Position numbers and translations under genes: made by a program
Notes under the pieces: model-generated
Database searches by the model: none
Seen by the model: the letters and a program-made list of their open reading frames with translations, nothing else
What the model was told of the DNA's origin: nothing
Shown: piece by piece, positions 9,463 to 17,952 of the stretch
Position numbering within the stretch: the stretch's first letter is position 1
Layout of the letters: the number at the start of each line of letters is the position of its first letter
Assembly: GCF_016406105.1 (NCBI RefSeq)
Contig: NZ_CP066308.1
Span: 433,501-497,500 of the forward strand
Source: Brevibacillus composti
GTDB taxonomy: Bacteria; Bacillota; Bacilli; Brevibacillales; Brevibacillaceae
Length of the DNA stretch: 64,000 nucleotides
Direction of reading: 5' to 3'

Positions 9463-9723
9463 AAGCCTCTCAAACTGGAGGAGAGCCAGGTTGCAGAGAA
9501 AGTGGAGAAGGTCCTCGCAGAGAATATGAAGAAAGAGCTGGCCCAGGTCGTCGGGAAAATACAGAAGCTGGGCGTAGACCCGTTTGGTTTTGGCGAGATC
9601 TATCGCTTCCAAACCAGAGGCGGACGAGCGCTTTCGCATAAGGATCTCCACCGGCTTTTCCAGGAAGCGGAGATGCGCTATCAAGTGGATGTGAAAATTA
9701 TCCGCAACGGGGTGATGGATTAA
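9463..9723 (+). pseudogene. gerC-type germination lipoprotein, C-terminal fragment
   Basis: The last 86 codons or so of a GerAC/GerKC family lipoprotein. The pattern KLEESQVAEKVEKVLAENM, then LGVDPFGFGEIYRFQ, then VDVKIIRNG matches the conserved C-terminal domain, including the DxFGFGE signature. The lipoprotein signal and N-terminal two thirds are missing. A start codon exists inside (9502) but there is no convincing ribosome binding site, so it is treated as non-coding debris. The metNPQ promoter begins eight bases after its stop. Confidence 0.8.
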
Positions 9724-9730
9724 ATTATCA

Positions 9731-9760
9731 TTGACTTTCTATTTTGGTATGGCATATAAT
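9731..9760 (+). promoter_or_regulatory. sigma-A promoter of the metNPQ operon
   Basis: TTGACT (9731-9736), an 18-base spacer and a perfect TATAAT (9755-9760), placed just before the SAM riboswitch. Confidence 0.85.
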
Positions 9761-9804
9761 CCGTATCAGCGATGAAATCCTGTCGAATTGAATATGCGTA
9801 GAAA

Positions 9805-9927
9805 TTCTTCTTATCCAGAGAGGCGGAGGGACAGGCCCTATGAAGCCCGGCAACCGGCTCATCGATTTTCGATGGGTGGCGCGGTGCCAATTCCTACAAG
9901 ATTGTAGAATCTTGATAGATGAGAAGG
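9805..9927 (+). promoter_or_regulatory. SAM-I (S-box) riboswitch
   Basis: The leader contains the S-box signatures CTTATCCAGAGAGGCGGAGGGA, CCCTATGAAGCCCGGCAACC, GGTGCCAATTCCTACA and the closing GATGAGAAGG. The P1 strands TTCTTATC (9807-9814) and GATGAGAA (9918-9925) pair. S-boxes bind S-adenosylmethionine and terminate transcription when it is plentiful, so the downstream methionine importer is made on methionine/SAM shortage. The expression platform is the terminator at 9956-9987. Confidence 0.96.
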
Positions 9928-9955
9928 GTGGATGCGATCGTATAGAACGGTGCAG

Positions 9956-9987
9956 CCCCTTTTTCATTTGTGAAAAAGGGGATTTTT
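9956..9987 (+). terminator. S-box expression-platform terminator
   Basis: CCCCTTTTTC (9956-9965) pairs with GAAAAAGGGG (9972-9981), followed by ATTTTT, 21 bases before the metN start. Confidence 0.92.
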
Positions 9988-10008
9988 CTATTAATCGGAG
10001 GTGAACGA

Positions 10009-11022
10009 ATGATTCGGTTGGAAGGCATAAAAAAAGACTATCTGGTAAATGGAAAAACAATACCAGCTTTGCGCGGAATTGACCTCACCATCGAAAAGGG
10101 AGAGATTTTCGGGGTCATCGGTCATTCCGGAGCCGGCAAAAGTACATTGATTCGCTGCATCAATCTGCTGGAGAAGCCGACGGCGGGCAGCGTGATCGTC
10201 GATGGCGTCGATTTGACCAAGCTGGACGAAGCCAAGCTTCAAGAACAGCGCAGACATATCGGCATGATCTTTCAGCATTTTAATCTCCTCTCCTCCGCTA
10301 CAGTGGGCGAGAACGTCGCGTTTCCTTTGAAGCTGGCCAAACGGCCCAAAGCGGAGATTGATCGCAAGGTACAGGAAATGCTGGAGCTGGTAGGTCTCAG
10401 CGAACATCGGGACAAGTACCCGGCTCAGTTGTCAGGCGGGCAAAAGCAACGGGTCGGCATCGCGCGTGCACTGGCCAGCGACCCCAAAGTGCTGCTCTGC
10501 GACGAGGCGACGTCCGCTCTGGACCCGCAGACGACCAATTCCATCCTGGCCCTCTTGCTCGATATTAACCGCAAGCTGGGACTTACCATCGTGCTGATCA
10601 CCCACGAGATGCACGTGATCCGCTCCATCTGTGACCGCGTAGGCGTGATCGACGGCGGCCGGATCGTGGAGTCGGGCAAGGTGCTCGATGTGTTCCTGAA
10701 GCCGCAGCATCCGACGACACAGGAGTTCGTGGAACAGGTAGCAGACTCCAGCGAGCTGCGCGAGGCCGTCGCTCACGAGAAGAAGTCGGGAGAGAGAATG
10801 ATCTTGCGTGTCACTTTCCTCGGCGAACAGACGTACCAGCCGATTTTGTTTCAGACGATGCAGGAGACAAGGACTGTCTTCAGTATTTTGCAAGGGACCA
10901 TTTCGCGCATGAAAGACACCCCATACGGTCAGCTGGTGGTCGAATTGGGCGGAGACGATGCGCAGAACCACAAGGCAGTTGAGACCCTGCGGCAGCGCGG
11001 GCTGGAAGTAGAGGTGATCTAG
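10009..11022 (+). CDS. metN: methionine ABC importer ATPase
   Basis: The cytosolic ATPase of the MetNPQ D/L-methionine importer, 337 residues, the usual length. It has Walker A GHSGAGKS (38-45), the Q-loop FQHFN, the signature LSGGQ (141-145) and Walker B VLLCDE (161-166). The ABC domain is followed by the C-terminal NIL domain (about 265-337), which binds methionine and inhibits transport in the family. The ATG at 10009 follows CGGAGGTGAAC; an upstream GTG at 9970 lies inside the riboswitch terminator and is rejected. metP follows directly (stop at 11022, start at 11023). Control is by the SAM-I riboswitch upstream. Confidence 0.96.
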   Translation: MIRLEGIKKDYLVNGKTIPALRGIDLTIEKGEIFGVIGHSGAGKSTLIRCINLLEKPTAGSVIVDGVDLTKLDEAKLQEQRRHIGMIFQHFNLLSSATVGENVAFPLKLAKRPKAEIDRKVQEMLELVGLSEHRDKYPAQLSGGQKQRVGIARALASDPKVLLCDEATSALDPQTTNSILALLLDINRKLGLTIVLITHEMHVIRSICDRVGVIDGGRIVESGKVLDVFLKPQHPTTQEFVEQVADSSELREAVAHEKKSGERMILRVTFLGEQTYQPILFQTMQETRTVFSILQGTISRMKDTPYGQLVVELGGDDAQNHKAVETLRQRGLEVEVI

Positions 11023-11682
11023 ATGACATTTGAAAATGTGGATTTGGCGGAGATTTGGAGAGGGACGCTCGATACGCTTACCATGCTGGGCTTCTCTACC
11101 CTGTTCACGGTGATTATCGGACTTCCGCTGGGCATCTTGCTGTTTCTCACCTCGAGGGGACAGCTTTTGGACAACCGTTGGTTTTATGCGATCTCATCCT
11201 TTATCGTAAACGTGCTCCGTTCCGTACCCTTTATTATCCTGATGATCTTGCTGATTCCGGTGACGAAGATGCTCGTGGGCACTTCGCTCGGGGTAAAAGG
11301 CTCGATTCCCCCCCTGGTCATCGGCGCCGCGCCGTTTTTCGCCAGACTGGTGGAAACCTCGCTCCGTGAGGTGGACAAAGGCGTAATCGAAGCGGCTCAG
11401 TCGATGGGGGCCAGCAACTGGCAGATTATCCGCAGCGTTCTCTTGCCGGAATCCCGGCCGGGCTTGATCGCGGGGATCACCATCACGACCGTGGCGCTGG
11501 TCTCTTACACGGCGATGTCAGGCGTCATCGGGGGAGGCGGTCTCGGAGACCTGGCGATCCGCTACGGCTACCAGAGATTCCAGACGGATGTCATGATTGT
11601 GACGGTATTCATTTTGCTGGTGTTGGTTCAGATCTTGCAAACGCTGGGCGATCGACTCGTGATCAAATTCAGCCGCAAGTAA
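11023..11682 (+). CDS. metP: methionine ABC importer permease
   Basis: The 219-residue integral membrane subunit (MetI/MetP) of the methionine importer, with about five helices. The EAA loop that docks on MetN is visible as EAAQSMGASNWQIIRSVLLPESRPGLIAG, split here over residues of the third cytosolic loop, and SGVIGGGGLGDLAI closes the family signature. The ATG at 11023 abuts the metN stop codon, implying translational coupling. The metQ gene starts 80 bases after its end on the same transcript. Confidence 0.95.
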   Translation: MTFENVDLAEIWRGTLDTLTMLGFSTLFTVIIGLPLGILLFLTSRGQLLDNRWFYAISSFIVNVLRSVPFIILMILLIPVTKMLVGTSLGVKGSIPPLVIGAAPFFARLVETSLREVDKGVIEAAQSMGASNWQIIRSVLLPESRPGLIAGITITTVALVSYTAMSGVIGGGGLGDLAIRYGYQRFQTDVMIVTVFILLVLVQILQTLGDRLVIKFSRK

Positions 11683-11762
11683 GATCTTGTCCATATAGGG
11701 AAGGCAAGCATCAAAAACAAACTCGAACAAAACGTTCGTAAAAGAGAAAGGGGAAATCATCT

Positions 11763-12602
11763 GTGAAGAAACTGGTAGTTTCTGTACTGTCCACTGTATT
11801 GGCATTCTCGCTGGCTGCTTGCGGCAGCAAAAACGAAGCGGCTCCCGCGCCGGCAGCAAACGGCTCCCAGGGCGAGCAAAAAGAAGTTACGCTGAACGTA
11901 GGGGCTACGCCTGTTCCGCACGCCGAAATCCTGAAATTCGTCGCGCCGAAGCTGAAAGAAGAAGGCGTCAACCTGGAGGTCAAAGAATTTACCGATTACG
12001 TTCAACCCAACGTGCAAGTGAACGAAAAACAGCTGGATGCAAACTTCTTCCAGCATCTTCCTTACCTGCAGCAGTTCAACAAAGACCAAAACATGGAGCT
12101 CACAGAAGTCGTGGCTGTACACATCGAGCCATTTGGCGGATACTCCAAAAAAGTGAAATCTGTTGACGAGCTGGCGGATGGCGCCACAGTGGCCCTGCCA
12201 AACGACGTGACCAACAACGGCCGCGCACTGGCTCTCTTGGAAAAACAAGGCCTGATCAAGCTGAAAGATGGCGTAGGCATCAACGGAACGGTGAAAGATA
12301 TCGTTGCAAACGCGAAAAACCTGCAATTCAAAGAGGTAGAAGCAGCGATGCTGCCACGCGTACTGGACGAGGTTGACCTCGCGCTGATCAACACCAACTA
12401 CGCGCTGGAAGCCAAACTGGTTCCGACCAAAGATGCGCTGTTCATCGAAGACAAAGAATCTCCGTATGCCAACTACCTGGTAGCGCGTCCGGACAACAAA
12501 GATTCCGAAGCGATTCAAAAGCTGGCGAAAGCTCTGAACACGCCAGAAGTGAAAAAGTTCATCGAGGACACTTATCAAGGAGCGGTTGTCCCTGCATTCT
12601 AA
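11763..12602 (+). CDS. metQ: methionine-binding lipoprotein
   Basis: The 279-residue substrate-binding lipoprotein of the methionine importer (NlpA/MetQ family). A signal peptide ends in the lipobox LAAC with C20 as the lipidated residue, then a short Ala/Pro linker. Family motifs include VGATPVPHAEIL, QVNEKQLDANFFQH and the VALPNDVTNNGRALALL block. The GTG start at 11763 follows GAAAGGGGAAATC. It closes the riboswitch-controlled metNPQ operon, followed by a terminator. Confidence 0.95.
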   Translation: MKKLVVSVLSTVLAFSLAACGSKNEAAPAPAANGSQGEQKEVTLNVGATPVPHAEILKFVAPKLKEEGVNLEVKEFTDYVQPNVQVNEKQLDANFFQHLPYLQQFNKDQNMELTEVVAVHIEPFGGYSKKVKSVDELADGATVALPNDVTNNGRALALLEKQGLIKLKDGVGINGTVKDIVANAKNLQFKEVEAAMLPRVLDEVDLALINTNYALEAKLVPTKDALFIEDKESPYANYLVARPDNKDSEAIQKLAKALNTPEVKKFIEDTYQGAVVPAF

Positions 12603-12625
12603 TGCAGCCAGCGACCTTGTTTACT

Positions 12626-12657
12626 AGCACTCTGATCATGGATCGGGGTGCTTTTTT
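12626..12657 (+). terminator. terminator of metNPQ
   Basis: AGCAC with imperfect extension (12626-12637) pairs with the strand ending in GTGCT (12652), followed by TTTTTT. Confidence 0.8.
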
Positions 12658-12844
12658 CTTTTGCCGGCCACTTATTCACAATCCTTTATATTCCCTAACA
12701 GACCCGCTGTTTCGTTTATATATTTTAATAATATGATAAAATATTCGTAAAATTTAATTAAATCTAAACAAAACCCATTCCCATTCCCTCTTTTTGCAGG
12801 TATATTTTGGTTGCATCATTCTTTAGATAAGGGGGAATTTTCAG

Positions 12845-14491
12845 ATGAAAAAGCTTTCCGCAATGATGTTGGGGCTATCGCTGATCGTCGGCGCAGCTCT
12901 GACAGGCTGCTCAACAGGCGGAACACAGACAGCAACGCCTGAGCAAGCGGCAGGGAACACACAAGGGGCAGCGCCAGCCGCCAATGTGCCACAGATCTTC
13001 CGCGCCAACCTGACCAGTGAGCCGTCTACAGCCGACCCTGGTCTGGCCAAAGACGCAACCTCGGGAGCCATCGTCCGCGCGACCTTTGACGGCCTGACCC
13101 GTCTGGACAAAGACGCCAAGCCGATGAATTCTGTCGCCAGCGATGTGAAGATCTCCGATGACATGCTTACTTACACGTTTACGATTCGCGATTCCAAATG
13201 GAGCAATGGCGACCCCGTCACCGCTCATGACTTTGAATTCGCCTGGAAACGCGTTCTCGACCCCAACCTGGGCGCTGAGTATGCCTACCAGCTCTACTAC
13301 ATCAAGAACGCTGAAAAGGTCCATACCGGCAAAGCAAGCGCCGATACCCTGGGCGTGAAAGCCCTGGATGACAAGACACTGGAAGTCACGCTGGAAAACC
13401 CTACGCCTTTCTTCCTGGAACTGACCGCTTTTTACACCTACTTCCCGGTGAATAAAAAAGTAGTCGAAGCCAATCCGAAATGGGCCATCGAAGCGGCTAC
13501 GCATGTAGGAAACGGACCTTTCAAAATGACGTCTTGGGAGCATAAAGCCAAGATCGTTCTGGAGAAAAACGAAAACTACTGGGAGAAAGACGTCGTCAAG
13601 CTGGAGAAGATCGAATTCGTGATGATCGAGGACGACAATACCGCCCTCTCCATGTTTGAAAACGGCGAGCTCGATTGGGCTGGTCAGCCGCTGAGCGGCC
13701 TCCCGACAGACGCAATTCCTGCTTTGAAGGATGCAGGCAAGCTGGTTGTCCATCCGAAAGCGACCATGTACTGGTATAAAATCAATACCACCAAAGGGCC
13801 GCTGAGCAATGTAAAAATCCGCAAAGCTTTGGCAATGGCCGTCAATCGTCAAGCAATCGTGGATAACGTCACCCAGGTAGGCCAGGTTCCTACGATGGGT
13901 ATCCTGCCGCAATCGATGATTATCAAGCCGGAGGGCTACTTCAAAGACAACGATGTAGAGACAGCGAAGAAACTTCTGGAGGAAGGCATGAAAGAGCTCG
14001 GGGTCACTGAGCTGCCGACAATCACTCTGTCCTACAATACGACCGACCGTCACAAGAAAATTGCCGAAGCGATTCAAGATCAGTGGAAACAGGCACTCGG
14101 CATCGATGTGAAGCTGATGAACAAAGAATTCAAAGTGCATCTGCAAGACATGCATGAGCTGAACTATGAAATCGGCCGTATCGGCTGGAATGCGGATTTC
14201 AACGATCCGATCAACTACCTGGAGATGTTCCGCGACGCCAATACCGGCAACAACGACACCGGCTGGGAAGACAGCCGCTACAAAGAGCTCCTGGCCCAAT
14301 CGGCTACCGCCAAGGATCCGGAGACCCGCAAGCAGATGTTTGCCGAGGCTGAGCAAATCATCATGGACGCGATGCCCGTCATCCCGCTCTTTACGGACGT
14401 AGACGTATGGGTACAAAGCGACAAAGTAAAGGGTGTACAGGTAGACGGACTCGGGTTTATCGACCTGAAATGGGCTGAGATTACTCAGTAA
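12845..14491 (+). CDS. oligopeptide-binding lipoprotein (OppA-like, copy 1)
   Basis: A 548-residue extracytoplasmic solute-binding protein of the SBP_bac_5 (OppA/DppA) family, expected to capture peptides for an ABC importer. The lipobox LTGC places the lipidated cysteine at residue 22, followed by a Thr/Ala/Gln linker. Family motifs include TFDGLTRLDKD, SKWSNGDPVTAHDFEFAWKR and YWYKINTT. It is first in a run of four such genes and is the closest relative of the truncated copy that follows; no permease or ATPase gene is nearby, so it must work with components encoded elsewhere. The start codon overlaps a weak CodY-like motif (12836-12850). Ligand unknown. Confidence 0.93.
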   Translation: MKKLSAMMLGLSLIVGAALTGCSTGGTQTATPEQAAGNTQGAAPAANVPQIFRANLTSEPSTADPGLAKDATSGAIVRATFDGLTRLDKDAKPMNSVASDVKISDDMLTYTFTIRDSKWSNGDPVTAHDFEFAWKRVLDPNLGAEYAYQLYYIKNAEKVHTGKASADTLGVKALDDKTLEVTLENPTPFFLELTAFYTYFPVNKKVVEANPKWAIEAATHVGNGPFKMTSWEHKAKIVLEKNENYWEKDVVKLEKIEFVMIEDDNTALSMFENGELDWAGQPLSGLPTDAIPALKDAGKLVVHPKATMYWYKINTTKGPLSNVKIRKALAMAVNRQAIVDNVTQVGQVPTMGILPQSMIIKPEGYFKDNDVETAKKLLEEGMKELGVTELPTITLSYNTTDRHKKIAEAIQDQWKQALGIDVKLMNKEFKVHLQDMHELNYEIGRIGWNADFNDPINYLEMFRDANTGNNDTGWEDSRYKELLAQSATAKDPETRKQMFAEAEQIIMDAMPVIPLFTDVDVWVQSDKVKGVQVDGLGFIDLKWAEITQ

Positions 14492-14559
14492 TTGCCGGAA
14501 AGACGTCTACTTCGCAGCAGCATCATTGCAGAAGACGGAGAACCAACCATAGCAAACAT

Positions 14560-14598
14560 GGCAGCCAGAACGAGCAAGACTGTTCGGGGCTGCCTTTT
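14560..14598 (+). terminator. terminator of oppA copy 1
   Basis: GGCAGCC (14560-14566) pairs with GGCTGCC (14588-14594), followed by TTTTCTT. The truncated copy 2 begins immediately after. Confidence 0.75.
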
Positions 14599-14599
14599 C

Positions 14600-15820
14600 T
14601 TCGAATACGCCTACCAGCTCTACTACATCAAGAATGCAGAGAAAATCAATGCCGGGCAGGCTTCGCCCGAACAGCTCGGCGTCAAAGTCTTGGACGACAA
14701 GACACTGGAGGTCACCCTGGAGAATCCCACCCCCTTTTTCCTGGAGCTGACTGCCTTCTACACCTATTACCCGGTGAACCAGAAAGTAGTGGAGGCCAAT
14801 CCCGACTGGGCTTTGGAAGCGGCGACACATGTAGGAAACGGTCCGTTCAAGATGAGCATCTGGGAGCACAAGAGCAAGATCGTGCTGGAGAGAAACGAAA
14901 ACTACTGGGACAAAGAAGCGGTGAAGCTGGACCGAATCGAATTCGTCATGATTGACGACGACAATACGGAGCTGGCGATGTTTGAAAAAGGCGAGCTGGA
15001 TTGGGCCGGCCAGCCGATGGGGGGAATCCCGACCGATGCCATCCCGGCTTTGCGAGCCGCGGGGAAGCTGGTGATTCATCCGCAAGCTTCGATGTACTGG
15101 TATAAATTAAATACGACGAAGCCTCCGTTAAATAATGCAAAAATTCGGAAAGTGATCGCCTATGCGGTCAACAGACAGGATATCGTCGATAACGTCACGC
15201 AGGTTGGGCAAGTGCCGACGATGGGAATCTTGCCCCAGACGATGATGCTCAAACCGGAGGGGTACTTTAAGGACAATGATGTGGAAACCGCAAGAAAACT
15301 GCTGGCGGAAGGACTCAAGGAGCTGGGCCAAAGCAAGCTGCCCGTCCTGACCCTTTCCTATAATACGGTAGACCGCCACAAGAAGATCGCCGAGGCGCTC
15401 CAGGATCAGTGGAAAAAGGCATTGGGCATTGAGGTGAAGCTGCAGAACAAAGAGTTTAAAGTGCATCTGCAGGATCTCACGGAGCTGAACTTCGAGATTG
15501 GCCGAATCGGCTGGAGCGCAGATTTTAACGATCCGATCAACTTCCTGGAGATGTTCCGCGACAAAGACGGGGGGAACAACGACACAGGCTGGGAAAACCC
15601 CCGCTACAAAGAGTTGATCATACAGGCGGCGGCGGAGCTGGACCTGGAGAAGCGCAAGCAGATGTTTGCCGAAGCGGAACAGATTATCATGGATGAGATG
15701 CCGCTCATCCCGATGTTTACGGACGTGGACATCTGGGTGCAGAATGAAAACGTCAGGGGCGTACAGGTAGACCCGCTTGGGTTTGTCGACCTGAAGTGGG
15801 CCGAGATCGTTCAGAAATAG
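14600..15820 (+). pseudogene. oligopeptide-binding protein, decapitated copy 2
   Basis: A long open frame homologous to copy 1 from its residue 144 onward (EYAYQLYYIKNAEK) to the natural C-terminus (VDLKWAEIVQK). The first 143 residues, including signal peptide, lipobox and the N-terminal lobe, are gone. Homology begins at 14603, directly after the terminator of copy 1, as if a deletion joined that terminator to the inside of a former second gene. The frame is open back to 14492, but those codons show no family similarity and no ribosome binding site. Without export signal and lobe I it should be non-functional, though the rest shows no stop codons, so the loss looks recent. Confidence 0.88.
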
Positions 15821-15850
15821 AGGCAAATAAAAAATATAGCGCAAAATCAG

Positions 15851-15879
15851 AACCGTTCGAAAAATGGAACGGTTTTTAT
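15851..15879 (+). terminator. terminator after oppA copy 2
   Basis: AACCGTTC (15851-15858) pairs with GAACGGTT (15867-15874), followed by TTTATTTT. Confidence 0.85.
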
Positions 15880-16008
15880 TTTCGTTTACTCTAATAAATG
15901 TTTACATAAACTAAAATTAAACTTGATTAAAATCGCTTTAACATTACTAAAATTGAAGTATAGTATGAAACGAGTCTTATTGGTTGATAAGGGGAGGTAA
16001 GAACTACG

Positions 16009-17634
16009 ATGAAAAAAAGCATTTTCGCAGCCATGAGCTCCATTCTCGTACTGAGTGCTGCACTGGCTGGTTGCGGCGGAGACAAACCCGAAGGCAATGC
16101 CCAAGGCAATACACAAAACGAAGAGAGCACGGGACCCAAAGTTCTGCGTCTCAATATGCATGCAGAACCGCCTACAGCTGACCCTGCCTTGGCGGAAGAC
16201 TCTACATCCGGCGCTTTGCTGCGGGCGACCTTCGATGGCCTGACCCGGATCGGTGAAGACGGGAAGCCCCATGAATCCGTAGCCGAAAAAATCGATATCT
16301 CGGAGGATGGACTCACCTATACTTTCCATCTCCGCGATTCCAAATGGAGCAATGGCGACCCTGTCACCGCTCATGACTTCGAATACGCTTGGAAGCATGC
16401 GTTGGAACCGGCGACAGCTGCCAACTATGCATACCAACTCTACTACATTAAAAATGCCGAGAAATTCAATACAAATAAAGCCAGCGCCGATGAAGTGGGC
16501 GTAAAGGCACTGGATGACAAGACACTGGAAGTAAAGCTGGAGAACCCGACGCCATTCTTCCTCGAGTTGACCGCTTTCTACACCTACTACCCGGTCAACA
16601 AAAAAGTAGCGGAAGCCGATCCCAAATGGGCGACGGAAGCCAAAACCCATGTGGGCAACGGTCCGTTCAAAATGGAAACCTGGGAGCATAAGAGCAAGCT
16701 GGTTCTCGTGAAAAACGAAAACTACTGGGATAAAGATGCCGTAAAACTGGACAAGATCGATTTTTCCATGGTAGAGGACGAGAATACCGAGCTGTCCATG
16801 TTTGACAACGGCGATCTCGACTGGGCCGGCGCTCCGCTGAGCGCGCTGCCGACCGACGCCATCCCAGCTCTGAAAGATTCCGGCAAGATGCAAGTACATG
16901 CCATCGCGGGCACCTACATGTACAAGTTCAACACGGAACAAGCTCCGTTCAACAACGCGAAGATTCGGAAAGCGTTTGCGTACGCGATCGACCGTCAGTC
17001 TATCGTGGACAATGTGACGCAGGCGAACCAACAGCCGGCGATGGGCCTCGTGCCTCCGACCATGGCTCTCACTTCGGAGCCGTACTTCAAGGACAATGAT
17101 GTGGAAACAGCGAAAAAGCTGATGGAAGAGGGCATGAAAGAGGAAGGCCTGACCAAGCTTCCGCCGATTACGCTCGCCTACAACACCTCTGAAGGTCACA
17201 AAAAGATCGCCGAAGCGGTGCAAGACCAGTGGAAAAAAGCGTTTGGCGTAGAAGTCAAATTGGAGAACAAAGAGTGGAAGGTATACCTGGATGACCTGCA
17301 CCAAGGCAAGTTCATGATCGGCCGTTCCAGCTGGAGCGGAGACTTTAACGATCCGATCAACTTCCTGGAACTGTTTAAGTTCAAGAATGGCGGAAACAAC
17401 GATACTCGTTGGGAGAATGCAAAATTCCAAGAGCTGCTGAACCAATCGGCCATGGAGAAAGACGAAGCGAAGCGCAAAGCGATTCTCGCCGAAGCAGAGA
17501 AAATCTTCATGGACGAAATGCCGGCCGCGCCGATCTACTACTATACGCACTCCTACGTGAAAAACGACAAAGTAAAAGGCGTCGTTCTCGACGGTCTCGG
17601 TTTTGTCGATTACAAGTGGGCGACAATCGAATAA
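16009..17634 (+). CDS. oligopeptide-binding lipoprotein (OppA-like, copy 3)
   Basis: A 541-residue SBP_bac_5 family lipoprotein with lipobox LAGC (cysteine 22) and a short Gly/Asn/Glu linker. Motifs are TFDGLTRIGEDGKP, KWSNGDPVTAHDFEYAWKHAL and YMYKFNTEQAPFNNAKIRKAFAY. It is much closer to copy 4 than to copy 1: both begin with almost the same signal peptide (AMSSILVL.AALAGCGG) and share PIYYYTHS/PIYFYTQS near the end. The ATG follows AAGGGGAGGTAAG. AT-rich sequence lies upstream and a terminator downstream, so it is its own transcription unit. The transport partners are not in the window. Confidence 0.93.
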   Translation: MKKSIFAAMSSILVLSAALAGCGGDKPEGNAQGNTQNEESTGPKVLRLNMHAEPPTADPALAEDSTSGALLRATFDGLTRIGEDGKPHESVAEKIDISEDGLTYTFHLRDSKWSNGDPVTAHDFEYAWKHALEPATAANYAYQLYYIKNAEKFNTNKASADEVGVKALDDKTLEVKLENPTPFFLELTAFYTYYPVNKKVAEADPKWATEAKTHVGNGPFKMETWEHKSKLVLVKNENYWDKDAVKLDKIDFSMVEDENTELSMFDNGDLDWAGAPLSALPTDAIPALKDSGKMQVHAIAGTYMYKFNTEQAPFNNAKIRKAFAYAIDRQSIVDNVTQANQQPAMGLVPPTMALTSEPYFKDNDVETAKKLMEEGMKEEGLTKLPPITLAYNTSEGHKKIAEAVQDQWKKAFGVEVKLENKEWKVYLDDLHQGKFMIGRSSWSGDFNDPINFLELFKFKNGGNNDTRWENAKFQELLNQSAMEKDEAKRKAILAEAEKIFMDEMPAAPIYYYTHSYVKNDKVKGVVLDGLGFVDYKWATIE

Positions 17635-17673
17635 TCACGCGGGCAGAGGTTTCTCTGACTGGATTCATCAAAA

Positions 17674-17704
17674 GAAGGGTGCCATTACGTGGCCCTTCTT
17701 TTTT
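17674..17704 (+). terminator. terminator of oppA copy 3
   Basis: GAAGGGTGCC (17674-17683) pairs with GGCCCTTC (17691-17698) with one bulge, followed by TTTTTT. Confidence 0.85.
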
Positions 17705-17705
17705 G

Positions 17706-17820
17706 CTTGAATTCGGAGCCGTAGCCCGGAGTTAAGCAGGGAAATAGGCTTCTTCACCCCACAGCCTCGTAGTAAGAAGGCCTTTCATGAAAGAGGGACC
17801 TATGCCCAATCCGAAACTTT
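17706..17820 (+). ncRNA. possible structured RNA, class not recognised
   Basis: A GC-rich leader-like segment between a terminator and the stalk/NPCBM gene. TTCGGA (17712-17717) can pair with TCCGAA (17810-17815) to close a domain. Inside, ATAGG near 17744 can pair with CCTAT near 17799, GGCTTCTT with AAGAAGGCC, and CTTTCATGAAAG forms a small hairpin. No open frame or known riboswitch consensus fits that I can recall. The rest, 17821-17936, is unremarkable sequence leading to the AGGAGGGG ribosome binding site. Confidence 0.35.
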
Positions 17821-17952
17821 CAGCGGCAAAACAAATCAGGAAAGAAGTCATACAAAACTGTCAGACAAATCCTTCCATAGACACAACCCCAAATAGAGAA
17901 AATAATGTTATGATTGGCTCGATTTGCCAGTACAATAGGAGGGGTCATCTTG

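Noticed and set aside
9970..10008. Upstream GTG start for metN.
   Set aside because: It lies inside the S-box terminator hairpin; the ATG at 10009 has a strong ribosome binding site and gives the family N-terminus.
12911..14416. A 501-residue open frame antisense to oppA copy 1, with similar long antisense frames over copies 3 and 4 (15886-17550, 18923-20548) and tex (41924-43960).
   Set aside because: They mirror strongly biased sense genes in which codons that read as stops on the other strand are rare; products lack family features, start signals and hydrophobic patterning of real proteins.
14492..14602. Possible N-terminus of the second oligopeptide-binding gene starting right after the stop of copy 1.
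   Set aside because: These codons run through the terminator of copy 1, show no family similarity and have no ribosome binding site.
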